This document shows, piece after piece, positions 24,128 through 31,793 of a DNA stretch of 38,017 nt. The notes under the pieces were generated by a model, which saw only the letters and a list, made by a program, of their open reading frames with translations, did no database searches and had not been told where the DNA came from. The position numbers and the translations under genes are program-made. The stretch's first letter is position 1; each line of letters opens with the position of its first letter. Source of the stretch: Planctomycetota bacterium (GTDB taxonomy: Bacteria > Planctomycetota > Phycisphaerae > WQYP01); the NCBI GenBank assembly GCA_021800165.1, contig JAJYZF010000037.1, forward strand, positions 1 through 38,017, read 5' to 3'.

Positions 24128-24655
24128 CTACGCGCTGGAGCTTGCAGGACGGCTTAGTCCCAAGCGCCTGAACGCTTCGCGCGGCGTGGCGTAGTCGCCG
24201 GTGCCGGGGAGGGCAAGAGCCGAGAACAGTGTTTCGTTGAGCTTGAAGCCCACGGCAAACGGTGACCATTCTCCCGTTTGAAGGTAGAACTTCGCGGTTG
24301 CCTCGAGTTCATTCATCGAGCCAGTGACTGATTTGTTCAGAGGTTTGCGGAAACGCACCAATGCCGTGGCAGGTGCCAGGAAGTTCATGTAGATCGGGCC
24401 CAAGCCATCCTCTGACATAAATTCGCGGATGTTGTCCAGAGCACGGCGGATGAACAGGCCATCATGTGTGATACCACGGCCAAACATGACGACCGAATAG
24501 AGCGAGCGGGTGTGGCTGAGCAGAATGTACCGTGATCGATCGGCGGTGAAGCTGCGGGCAGACCAGTCGGCGTAGATGTTCCCATCCAGAGGCGCGGCCG
24601 ATAAGGGGCCGTGCTTGAGTTGCGTTTTTAGACGATGTGAAAGCCGAAATATCAT
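24128..24655 (-). CDS. DUF6933-type protein
   Basis: This 175-residue protein has the pattern of a conserved uncharacterised family that I recall as DUF6933: an N-terminal LSHRLKTQLK, then DWSARSFTADRSRYILLSH, TRSLYSVVMFGRGITHDGLF, LNKSVTGSMNELEATAKFYL and SPFAVGFKLNETLFSAL. Such proteins are soluble, about 170 residues long and often found near accessory genes. No catalytic residues are known. No strong ribosome site is seen at the ATG (24655). The C-terminal end past about residue 150 is poorly conserved and the gene's tail runs up to a dispersed repeat. Confidence 0.7.
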   Translation of the reverse strand: MIFRLSHRLKTQLKHGPLSAAPLDGNIYADWSARSFTADRSRYILLSHTRSLYSVVMFGRGITHDGLFIRRALDNIREFMSEDGLGPIYMNFLAPATALVRFRKPLNKSVTGSMNELEATAKFYLQTGEWSPFAVGFKLNETLFSALALPGTGDYATPREAFRRLGLSRPASSSA

Positions 24656-25129
24656 CTGCGATTAATCTACCCGCAACACTGTTTGCTGACCTGGCCACGC
24701 CGGTTCGATCTAAGTGGCGTGAGTTTGGGGACAATTTTTACCTTGCACCAACCACCCGTTATTTTAACCCTAACCCCGGTAATTAACAGGTAGAGGCGTC
24801 GGGATCGTGCCGGCCGCCGGTATCAAGTTGGCAGGCAACACACCGGTCGCCAAGTGAGGGGCGTTGCGGGCATGCTCGCGTGTCTGCATCGCCAGCGAAG
24901 GCTACTCGCACGCTGTACAACCACATCGCCCATGTACACAAATTCTGCGTAGGACTTGCCACCATCTATACATCATTGGTGCTGCTCCAGATTCCTTTTC
25001 ATTAGCTCCGACAGCCCCGATGCATCTTGGGGTTCCTTTTGGTCGTTTGGCATGGTTATTCCTTTGCATTACCTGGTACGCCCGCAGCAGTTCCCGAAGC
25101 GTCGAACGCGGCACATCGCAGTTCTCGGC
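24656..25129. other. Intergenic stretch with repeats and gene debris
   Basis: No intact gene is seen. Bases 24774-24804 are a direct repeat shared with 26438-26467. The part from 25129 down to about 25085 still reads, on the minus strand, as the continuation of the deiminase remnant. Confidence 0.55.
24774..24804 (+). repeat. Direct repeat, left copy
   Basis: CCGGTAATTAACAGG, then TAGAGGCGTCGGGA, matches CCGGGTAATTGACAG, then ATAGAGGCGTCGGGA, at 26438-26467 in all but a few bases. The two copies bracket the deiminase remnant and the glycosylase-like gene. Confidence 0.7.
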
Positions 25130-25480
25130 CTAGATTCTATCTGTCAGGATTGCGGTGTCGCGCCAGTGCACGACGTTACCGCCATCGACTTTCAGCTTTA
25201 CATGGGGGCACCCGGCGATACCGACAAGAGCGGCCCCATTTTCTGTGCGCTTTACGGAATCGTCCTTGAGGTAGCTCGGATCGTAGCGGAACTGCACGAA
25301 CTGTCCTACGCCAAGCTGGATCGGCATGTAATCCCGGCACCAGATATCCTTGGCATCGGCAATGATATGCAACTTCGTTCCGAAAATGCACTTCAAAGCC
25401 GAGTCAATTTCCGGGTGCCTCTCCTTGAGCAGGCTGGAAATGTATACAATATCCGTCTCGCAGTCCGGAATCATAGGCAT
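25130..25480 (-). pseudogene. Agmatine-deiminase/PAD-family remnant
   Basis: The frame starts at ATG 25480 behind AAGGGG and reads MPMIPDCETDIVYISSLLKE, then HIIADAKDIWCRDYMPIQLG, FVQFRYDPSYL and VKLKVDGGNVVHWRDTAIL. These are the first third of the agmatine deiminase/peptidyl-arginine deiminase fold, including the DIWCRDYMP motif. A TAG follows ILTDRI, but the next codons (AENCDVPRSTLRELLRAY) still resemble the family before similarity ends near 25070. The catalytic His and Cys of the later repeats are absent, so it cannot be a normal deiminase. It begins 82 bases after the glycosylase-like gene on the same strand. Confidence 0.75.
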
Positions 25481-25562
25481 ATCGCCCCTTATTACCACGG
25501 TGGCTACTAGGCCATTTACTTCGGCGAAGTGGTTATTGCCGAAGGCATTGCGACTTACCGGC

Positions 25563-26372
25563 CTAATTAAGAAAACCTTTACTCCTGGCAATTTTACCTA
25601 CAATATTTCCTAAAGTTTCCGATTCCACCTCATTTAGCCAACATAGCGGAGCACCATCCATGTTCGGTTTCCAACAGAAAACAATAACAGGTCGCCCAGA
25701 CACGGGTAATTTGGCCTGTGCGGAGATCAGAAACGGCCGGGGGATTTTGGTCTTGCCGCCCTTTTTATCGAACGGGGTCTCATGTTCCTGCCATGTTTGT
25801 ATAATCCCCAACCGCTGAATCGAACACCGAACCGAACCGCAACCGAAAATCAATTCTGCGCGGGGAATTTTCTCAATGGTTCGGACCCAGAGTTTGCCGC
25901 CAAACTTTTTGAGGGATTCTATCGTCTCGGGTTTGCAGTTACCTATGCCTCGGGCGGTGGCGAAGGGCGAAACCACGTCCGTGTGGCAAGCGGCACCTGA
26001 CTCATAATCCGCCGATAGGCCACGCAGCAGTGGTGCATATCTGTCAAACCAACGCTTATAGGAACGGCCAAGTGTAAAATAGCTACCCATTCGCTGGAAG
26101 GCCAGCTCCCGCAAATCCGCAGTCAACTTCCCATCCTGTGGCCAATGCAGGAACCGCTGTTCACCGTGCGATAACGGTGGACCGTGGATCGCACCTGTTT
26201 TTGGCTGATTGCGGAACTCCCGCTCAGAGGGATTCATACCAACTGTCACGATTTTGGCCCTATTGAATTGGCCAAATACCAATATTGGGGTGGCTTCTTG
26301 ATCAATATCATCCTTGAACCGACTGCGGTCAGACCGGAGTTGATGCCAAGCTTTATCGTAGAGGGACCGCAT
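25563..26372 (-). CDS. Uracil-DNA-glycosylase-like protein
   Basis: This 269-residue protein has two segments typical of the uracil-DNA-glycosylase-like superfamily: IVTVGMNPSEREF near 41-53, an active-site-like loop after a beta-strand, and ACHTDVVSPFAT, where the HxDxV region sits in the middle of the fold. Between them YFTLGRSYKRWFDRYAPLL is also family-like. The final LPVSGRPVIVFCWKPN part could carry the C-terminal strand. Whether it acts on uracil is open. The start at 26372 has GGAG nine bases upstream; a GTG nine codons earlier is less likely. It lies between two direct repeats and may have arrived as cargo. Confidence 0.5.
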   Translation of the reverse strand: MRSLYDKAWHQLRSDRSRFKDDIDQEATPILVFGQFNRAKIVTVGMNPSEREFRNQPKTGAIHGPPLSHGEQRFLHWPQDGKLTADLRELAFQRMGSYFTLGRSYKRWFDRYAPLLRGLSADYESGAACHTDVVSPFATARGIGNCKPETIESLKKFGGKLWVRTIEKIPRAELIFGCGSVRCSIQRLGIIQTWQEHETPFDKKGGKTKIPRPFLISAQAKLPVSGRPVIVFCWKPNMDGAPLCWLNEVESETLGNIVGKIARSKGFLN

Positions 26373-26437
26373 TCGGTGTAACTCCAAGCAGGCCGCCACA
26401 GCGGACGATTCATGATGGCAATCATTCTACCCCAAAA

Positions 26438-26467
26438 CCGGGTAATTGACAGATAGAGGCGTCGGGA
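26438..26467 (+). repeat. Direct repeat, right copy
   Basis: This is the partner of the repeat at 24774-24804, in the same orientation, with TAGAGGCGTCGGGA identical. It lies between the glycosylase-like gene and the desaturase promoter. Confidence 0.7.
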
Positions 26468-26557
26468 AGCATTCCGACCTTCCGAATGATACGCCATAAT
26501 ATTGGCCGGGAGCTGGATCGGAGGCGATGCCAAGCCCTCCGGGCAACAAAATGGAAG

Positions 26558-26586
26558 TTGATACTCGCGCAGCGCCAGAATAAAAT
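26558..26586 (+). promoter_or_regulatory. Promoter of the desaturase gene
   Basis: TTGATA (26558-26563) and TAAAAT (26581-26586) are separated by exactly 17 bases, about 46 bases before the start codon. Confidence 0.7.
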
Positions 26587-26631
26587 AGTAAATAGTGTAG
26601 CGACCCGAAGTCTGCAAACGGAATCTTGCCG

Positions 26632-27738
26632 ATGGAACCTGTGACCAAATTTCGCAGCGACGCGAGAATTACCTGGTATCGTTGTAAGATTGATAAGCAG
26701 GTTCTCGCCAGTTTGACCCGCAAAAGCGACTGGCAGGGCTTCCGCCAGGTGATCTGCCAACTGGGCCTGTTTGCGGCCACGGCGACGCTGGCCTGCCTGG
26801 CCTGGGCCAACATCACCGTGGCCAACTGGTATTGGTCGGTACCGCTGCTGCTGGTGGCTTTGTTCCTGCATGGCACGTTTGCCCAGTTTACCGGGCTGGT
26901 GGCCATACACGAGCTGGTCCATAAAACTCCTTTCAAAACCCAGTTTTGGAACGAATTTTTCCTGAAGCTTTATTCGTTTATCAGTTGGAGCGATTATATC
27001 TGGTTCCGGCCCAGCCACGGCAAACACCATCAATTGACAGTACACAAGGATTATGACGGGGAGGTTGTTCTGCCGCAGAAGTTCAGCTTCAAAGATTGGC
27101 AATTTTGGCTTGGTCTGCTGGCGTGGAACCCCGTGAGCACCTGGAAACTCCTCAAAAATTACGCCCGGTGGGCCACGGGAAGTATCGACGGCGATTGGTA
27201 CCGCTTCATCCTGCCCGAAGCCAATACGGAATTGCGACGGAAGCACCGCCAGTGGGCGCGTTTGGTGTTGTTGGGCCATACGGCTCTGGCCGCCGTGTTC
27301 ATCCTCAGCGGACACTGGTTTTTCATTGTTGTTTTTACCTTTGGAACGCAATATTGCGGGTGGTTGATATTTTTGTGTGGCAGCCCGCAGCATTTTGGCC
27401 TGGCCCCGGATGTGTCGGATTTCCGGCTTTGCTGCCGCACTTACACTTGTTCGTGGTTGCCCGCCTTCCTCTATTGGAACATGCAGTATCATATTGAGCA
27501 TCACATGTTCCCGGCCGTTCCGTTTTACCAGTTGCCCAAGCTGCGGGCCGCGATTCGTGATGATTTACCGCCCGCCCCACACGGGCTGCTGGCCACCTGG
27601 AAGCACCTGCTGGCCATCCATCGCCGACAAATCGCCGATCCGAGCTACGTTTACGTACCCGAACTGCCGCAATGCGCCGCGGGCGGCCAACAGGCCGCGG
27701 ACCAAATCCTGCTTACGGAAGCTGTCCCCGCCGGTTAG
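26632..27738 (+). CDS. Membrane fatty acid desaturase-family protein
   Basis: This 368-residue integral membrane protein belongs to the di-iron fatty acid desaturase/hydroxylase superfamily. The three histidine boxes that hold the iron are complete: HELVH (93-97), HGKHH (129-133) and HIEHH (287-291). Hydrophobic segments around 45-90 and 205-250 place the boxes on the cytoplasmic face as usual. The substrate could be an acyl lipid, a carotenoid or another lipid; the sequence alone does not decide. The start at 26632 follows GGAA; a TTG two codons earlier is unneeded. It has its own good promoter and no operon partner. Confidence 0.88.
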   Translation: MEPVTKFRSDARITWYRCKIDKQVLASLTRKSDWQGFRQVICQLGLFAATATLACLAWANITVANWYWSVPLLLVALFLHGTFAQFTGLVAIHELVHKTPFKTQFWNEFFLKLYSFISWSDYIWFRPSHGKHHQLTVHKDYDGEVVLPQKFSFKDWQFWLGLLAWNPVSTWKLLKNYARWATGSIDGDWYRFILPEANTELRRKHRQWARLVLLGHTALAAVFILSGHWFFIVVFTFGTQYCGWLIFLCGSPQHFGLAPDVSDFRLCCRTYTCSWLPAFLYWNMQYHIEHHMFPAVPFYQLPKLRAAIRDDLPPAPHGLLATWKHLLAIHRRQIADPSYVYVPELPQCAAGGQQAADQILLTEAVPAG

Positions 27739-28058
27739 AACCCGCCCCACATTCTCCGGCTGGGCCCCTCCAGCCGCGGCGATAAGGCCATCGCCGGCTA
27801 TATGCCCCGCCGGTACGGCTCGATTGCAGGTGGTGATCAGAACTGATACTTCGTATTTGTGCATAATCACACCAGCCCGCCGTCATTTAGCCCGTCGGGC
27901 ACGCGCCCGACGCATCACCAGCCTTGAGATACCGCTGAGGTAGCGGGCCGACGCATCTATAGTCAATTGGTCAGGAGAGTTTCTACTGACTTGTTCGAAG
28001 CAATGGCTGGATTTGGGCGATGGTCACGCGGTTGCGGTGGACTTTTAGCGGAGAAAAG
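27739..28058. other. Intergenic stretch with a hairpin
   Basis: No gene is supported. A perfect eight-base stem with a four-base loop (CGTCGGGC-ACGC-GCCCGACG) at 27893-27912 has no U-tract but could end the desaturase transcript. Confidence 0.5.
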
Positions 28059-28093
28059 TGCATAATCCTTCAAATATTCCTAAGGATTGTGCA
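28059..28093 (+). promoter_or_regulatory. Inverted repeat overlapping the start of the AbiEi-like remnant
   Basis: TGCATAATCCTT and AAGGATTGTGCA form a 12-base inverted repeat with one mismatch around an 11-base AT-rich spacer. The right arm contains the AAGGA ribosome site and ends on the A of the start codon. AbiEi antitoxins are known to repress their own operon at inverted repeats, so an autoregulatory operator is a natural reading. Confidence 0.55.
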
Positions 28094-28368
28094 TGCGCTA
28101 TCGTGACACCCACGCATCCCTCAAGGCCATTTACGCTTTGGCCGTGAGCCAAGGCGGGTACTTCACCGCCAAGCAGGCGGCATTGGCCGGGATACACTCA
28201 AGGAGCGAAAAATTTGACCGGCTATCGCTGAAGGGAGATTGCAGGCGTGACGTAGGCCGTGCAAACGGCCGCAGACCGAGACGTGCCTGCTGTGGGCGGT
28301 CGCGATGGTGCGGACGGAAGCCCGACTCGACACTCGCAATAGCGAAACGCACAGGTGATCGCCGATAA
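28093..28368 (+). pseudogene. AbiEi-type antitoxin N-terminal domain remnant
   Basis: The first 40 residues, LKAIYALAVSQGGYFTAKQA then ALAGI, match the winged-helix start of AbiEi-family antitoxins of type IV toxin-antitoxin systems (pattern: QGGYFTxxQAxxAG). After that the frame becomes arginine-rich and loses all family resemblance, and a nearby frame (EGRLQA then a stop) suggests a frameshift around 28230. The C-terminal domain and any AbiEii toxin gene are missing. It is therefore a remnant, although its ribosome site and upstream inverted repeat are intact. Confidence 0.55.
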
Positions 28369-28400
28369 CCACCAGTGGTGGCTACCGTTAAGAATGCGGT

Positions 28401-28406
28401 TACAAT
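28401..28406 (+). promoter_or_regulatory. Possible -10 box with adjacent palindrome
   Basis: TACAAT lies 24 bases before the next start codon. The weak -35 area overlaps a perfect CCACCA-G-TGGTGG palindrome at 28369-28381, a possible operator. Confidence 0.4.
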
Positions 28407-28429
28407 GATAGGGGTACGGCGAGGTTTTT

Positions 28430-29506
28430 ATGTCCGATCCACGACCACGGCTCAAACTGACATTCGCTGGCGAAGGCTTCCGTCAGGGTGCGGTGCCCGT
28501 CACAATAGTGGCGGCGAAGCTTCAGGCGCTTCAGCAGGCGATGTTTCATGCTGCGGCCGCGGCCTCCGGCCATTCCGGTGGACGACGCGGAATTTGGTAT
28601 AACCGCTTTCGATCAGCGGCCGAACTGACCTTCGCCTCCTCGCATCAGAGCGTGCTGGTCATCGAGGCCGAACTTGCCGCCGATCCCGTGCTCCATGAGG
28701 AGTTGAGAATCGGCCAACAGGCCGTGGATATTCTTTTCAATATTGCACAGGCGGTCGATCAAGACAACTTCGAGAATATTCAAATTAACCGCTACGACCG
28801 CGATTTTCTGGTTCGGTCACTTGAGGGCCTAATGCCCAATTCGGGCGACCAATATGTGGTGAAGCTGGAAGATTGCCGCTCCGACAAACATCCAGCCGTC
28901 ACTTTCACGGCCGAGAAACGACTGCGTCTGAAGACCTATATTCCGAGTGAAGATCAACCCTTTGATGCGGAGGAGGTGACCATTGTCGGCGAGCTGATCA
29001 AGATACATGTTGATGCCGGCGAAGATAAAATCACTCTGCGCTGCAATAAGCGAAACATCGACTGCCATTATGGTGATGCGCTTCGCGACCAGATTGCAAA
29101 CCTGATTGCAGGATCAATCGTCGAAGTAACAGGATTTGCGACATTGGGGGACCGTAATCAAATTGATCAAATCCATCAGATTGTAAATGTTGAACACGAG
29201 AGCATGGAGCCGCTCCGCATCGCCCGCTTCGAATATGGCGGTCGCGTTTTTGCGCTCACCTCGCCTGTCTCGGTGAATATCGAATATGCGGACGGGCTTT
29301 GGGTGTACAACTATCCGAGTCTCAACCTCTGGGGGTACGCGGAGCGGCGGGAAAAAGCCCTTGAAAATCTCCATGCGGACTTTCTTGATTTGTATACGCA
29401 AATTGCGGAAGAAGATCCAGTAAAACTTGATGGAGCCGCGCAGCAATTAAGAAGTCGGCTTCTGGCTTTGGTTGAGTCTGCCGCCGGGGGGCAAGCGAAT
29501 GCCTAA
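28430..29506 (+). CDS. Uncharacterised protein coupled to a HicA-like gene
   Basis: I do not recognise this 358-residue soluble protein as a named family. The N-terminus (PRLKLTFAGEGFRQGAVPVT, then VAAKLQALQQAMFHAAAA) looks like a compact beta-alpha domain, the middle is mixed, and the C-terminus FALTSPVSVNIEYADGLWVY then LHADFLDLYTQIAEEDPVKL resembles the closing part of small antitoxin-like proteins of the AEEDxxKL type. GAGG lies five bases before the start. Its stop overlaps the next gene by eight bases, so the two are co-translated, as in toxin-antitoxin pairs. An antitoxin or regulator role for this larger partner is inference. Confidence 0.7.
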   Translation: MSDPRPRLKLTFAGEGFRQGAVPVTIVAAKLQALQQAMFHAAAAASGHSGGRRGIWYNRFRSAAELTFASSHQSVLVIEAELAADPVLHEELRIGQQAVDILFNIAQAVDQDNFENIQINRYDRDFLVRSLEGLMPNSGDQYVVKLEDCRSDKHPAVTFTAEKRLRLKTYIPSEDQPFDAEEVTIVGELIKIHVDAGEDKITLRCNKRNIDCHYGDALRDQIANLIAGSIVEVTGFATLGDRNQIDQIHQIVNVEHESMEPLRIARFEYGGRVFALTSPVSVNIEYADGLWVYNYPSLNLWGYAERREKALENLHADFLDLYTQIAEEDPVKLDGAAQQLRSRLLALVESAAGGQANA

Positions 29507-29807
29507 GCCCGCCAGAAACGTTGCCGCAGCTCTCACCCGGAAAGGATTTAGATCGCACCATGGCGACCATGTCTACTACTACTTGTATGTCGGTGACAAG
29601 AAAACCTCTATTCGAACAAAGATCAGCCATGGTGAAAATGAGATCGGCGAGAACCTGCTGGCGGTCATGGCCAGGCAGGTAAAGTTAACTAAGAAACTCT
29701 TTGGCGATCTCGTGGATTGTCCGTTGACGCACGATCAGTACGTCAAAATACTCCAGGATGGTGGCCATGTGGCCAAAAACGACCCAGGCAACGCGAGTGG
29801 CCATTAG
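29499..29807 (+). CDS. HicA-like small protein
   Basis: The 102 residues read MPKPARNVAAALTRKGF, HHGDHVYYYLYVGDKKTSIR, TKISHGENEIGENLLAVMAR and DLVDCPLTHDQYVKIL. The GxxxxxGDHxYY arrangement with a basic helix in front recalls HicA/YcfA toxins (GSHxxY pattern), which are small double-stranded-RNA-binding-like mRNA interferases with a key His, here His24. The protein is longer than HicA, and Asp replaces the usual Ser before His. The start at 29499 overlaps the upstream gene. No HicB is present; the 358-residue partner would have to fill that role. Confidence 0.6.
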   Translation: MPKPARNVAAALTRKGFRSHHGDHVYYYLYVGDKKTSIRTKISHGENEIGENLLAVMARQVKLTKKLFGDLVDCPLTHDQYVKILQDGGHVAKNDPGNASGH

Positions 29808-29916
29808 ACAGAAGCATGATCTCGTATCCGCCGTGTGGCTCGCAACCGTGGGCTTGTGGGGAGATGATGGAAAATTATCAGCGCTTTGACTTAAGTCGGC
29901 CGGGCCGCATCCGTTG

Positions 29917-29936
29917 AACCTCACCGGCTTGAGGTT
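29917..29936 (+). terminator. Hairpin after the HicA-like gene
   Basis: AACCTCA and TGAGGTT pair around a six-base loop and are followed by a short T-containing run. It is a weak intrinsic terminator at the right place. Confidence 0.4.
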
Positions 29937-30097
29937 TCTACCGCCCCTGAAAAATCTCGGAAGCCACGGATGCACAGGCCGTAGCCTCAACATTTCACCG
30001 ATTTTGTGCAACTGTAACGTCGTTGGTGCGTACAACAATATAGCGTCGTCGCTCTTGGGGATCTATTTTCATCACGTTTTGGCAAAAGGAGTCCATC

Positions 30098-31117
30098 ATG
30101 CAGGTTCGTAAAATTCTGGGTTTGGCAGCCCTGGCCCTCCTCGGTGGCTTGGTGGGCGGATGCAGCACCGTACAGGTGCATCCGGTGTCGGTAGCCCAAG
30201 CCAATAACTCTTCCATCTCCGGCGTGCGGTTCTTTCAACCCGCACCGTACCTGCTGGTAACGCAAATGCCGACGCCGCCCCATCCCATGATGTTGATGGG
30301 TGGCCCTGGGCCACACGGCCCGATGGCCATGCGCGGCGGTCCAAAACGCGGCCATGGCGATTTCCATGGCCGACACCATGCCGATCGCGGCCCCCACGGC
30401 CGCAGGCGTCCGCACGGCCGGATGAAACCTCATGGACCGATGATGAACCACTGGGGGCATGGCCAGCCGATGCCGCCGCCGATGATGGCCCAGCAACGGG
30501 TTCTTTGCCTGCAAATTATTTATCTGCCGGATTACAGCCATCCCTACGTGGCTGATCTCAAGGGCGGGTTAGGTCACTCCAAGAATTCCATTGTACTGGC
30601 CAACGGCTGGGAACTGTTGGGCATTAACGCCAAAGGCCACCTGACCGAGCCGCCCCCCGTTCGTGCCATCACCGCCCAGCCCATGATGCCGCCCATGATG
30701 CCGCCCGTGGGTGGCCCGATGCAAGGCCCCATGGCTTGGCATCACCAGGGCTGGAAACACCACGGCGAAGCCATGATGCACAATCGGCATGGCCGCCACG
30801 GCGGCAACAAGATGAGCCGTAAGGGTATGCATGGCCGCTGGATGAACCATAACCCGATGATGCGGCAGATGATGATGATGCACCGCATGATGATGTCCCG
30901 TCAGGCCGCCATGGCCATGGGATTGCATCCCGGCCTCTATCGGTTTGTCTTCAATGCCAAAACAGGACGACTGGAATGTCTCCAACCGGTCAAATTCATG
31001 ACGTTGCATCATCATGGCCATTTCCACGGCTGGAAGTTTCATAAAAAGTGGCACAAAAAAATGCCTCAGGGCCATAAGGCCAGAGCGTACCCAGCAGCGG
31101 CTACGGGCAAAATGTGA
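30098..31117 (+). CDS. His/Met-rich lipoprotein
   Basis: This 339-residue protein starts with a lipoprotein signal (LALLGGLVGGCS, Cys22 as lipid anchor). Two conserved-looking islands, VHPVSVAQANNSSISGVRFF near 26 and LCLQIIYLPDYSHPYVADLK near 137, frame long stretches dominated by His, Met, Gly and Pro, such as PHGPMAMRGG, RQMMMMHRMMMSRQ and LHHHGHFHGWKFHKKWHKK. Such composition suggests binding of soft or borderline metals (copper, nickel, silver, zinc), by analogy with known Met- and His-rich metallochaperones. AAGGAG lies six bases before the start. The repetitive MMPPMMPP and HGR words suggest growth by slippage. The core family is not one I can name. Confidence 0.8.
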   Translation: MQVRKILGLAALALLGGLVGGCSTVQVHPVSVAQANNSSISGVRFFQPAPYLLVTQMPTPPHPMMLMGGPGPHGPMAMRGGPKRGHGDFHGRHHADRGPHGRRRPHGRMKPHGPMMNHWGHGQPMPPPMMAQQRVLCLQIIYLPDYSHPYVADLKGGLGHSKNSIVLANGWELLGINAKGHLTEPPPVRAITAQPMMPPMMPPVGGPMQGPMAWHHQGWKHHGEAMMHNRHGRHGGNKMSRKGMHGRWMNHNPMMRQMMMMHRMMMSRQAAMAMGLHPGLYRFVFNAKTGRLECLQPVKFMTLHHHGHFHGWKFHKKWHKKMPQGHKARAYPAAATGKM

Positions 31118-31136
31118 CGGTCGACAGGTGCGGTGG

Positions 31137-31294
31137 TCGGGCCGTTGGCTTTCACCGATTTAGCCACCGGCGCATTGTTAATGCCGTCGCCACACACCAG
31201 CCCAGGGATTGTTGCAAGGTGTTTTGGCATGCAGCGGCGGCTTGGAATTCCGTAACACCACCGGATGCGCCAGCGGAGTGCGCCGCGGCGAAAT
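31137..31294 (+). repeat. 192-base-period intergenic repeat, copy 1
   Basis: From TCGGGCCGTTGGCTTTCACC to GCCGCGGCGAAAT this copy is over 95 percent identical to the one at 31329-31490. Frames through it are not consistent with a gene. It lies directly behind the lipoprotein gene. Confidence 0.85.
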
Positions 31295-31328
31295 AATCGC
31301 CGGGCTGACTGGGAGGGGCGGGCGGTGA

Positions 31329-31490
31329 TCGGGCCGTTGGCTTTCACCGATTTAGCCACCGGCGCATTGTTAATGCCGTCGCCACGCACGCACCAGCCCA
31401 GGGATTGTCGCAAGGTGTTTTGGCATGCAGCGGTGGCTTGGAATTCCGTAACACCACCGGATGCGCCAGCGGAGTGCGCCGCGGCGAAAT
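31329..31490 (+). repeat. 192-base-period intergenic repeat, copy 2
   Basis: This is the second tandem copy, differing by a four-base insertion (GCAC) near 31386 and a few substitutions. It runs directly into the palindromes TCCCGAAAGTCTTCGGGA and TCCCGAGGCCTCGGGA. Confidence 0.85.
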
Positions 31491-31580
31491 CCCGAAAGTC
31501 TTCGGGACCGGGCTGGACGACGGCGCAATCCCGAGGCCTCGGGAGATGAGGAGTGGCGGATATTTTCGTCAGCCCAGCCT
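31491..31580 (+). repeat. TCCCGA-TCGGGA palindromes and dispersed repeat
   Basis: Two palindromes of the TCCCGA-loop-TCGGGA type flank GACCGGGCTGGACGACGG, and the following GTGGCGGATATTTTCGTCAG links this segment to the diverged copy at 24035-24120. The same palindrome type sits inside the broken tRNA copies (9916 and 10125) and in the leader at 31867. Confidence 0.7.
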
Positions 31581-31757
31581 TCGGGACCGGGCTGACCGGG
31601 GGGCTTGTGGCGGGTTACGAGGTTGCACCCGTTGACAAGCCATGGGTAGATCGGGTAACATCGCTGAATGTGGGAAGTAGCGGCTTGGATAAATGGGGCA
31701 AAACCCTTCAATTCGAGCTGCGGGGCGTGTGGGAGCTTGCGGTTGGTTGGCGGGCAC

Positions 31758-31787
31758 TTGACAGTGCGGCCCTCTAAACCGTATAAT
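31758..31787 (+). promoter_or_regulatory. Perfect vegetative promoter of the pseudopilin gene
   Basis: TTGACA (31758-31763) and TATAAT (31782-31787), both perfect, are 18 bases apart. Transcription should start near 31794, giving a long leader of about 228 bases before the pseudopilin start. Confidence 0.8.
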
Positions 31788-31793
31788 TATTTA

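Noticed and set aside
26422..27504. 360-codon minus-strand frame opposite the desaturase
   Set aside because: The desaturase has all three histidine boxes and its own promoter; the opposite frame has neither ribosome site nor family pattern.
27565..27870. Minus-strand frame of 101 codons at the end of the desaturase gene
   Set aside because: It looks partly protein-like (VSVLITTCNRAVP) but mostly overlaps the desaturase coding region and has no supporting signals.
31265..31549. Frames through the 192-base repeats
   Set aside because: The reading frame differs between the two copies and a four-base insertion shifts it, so the repeat is not maintained as protein.
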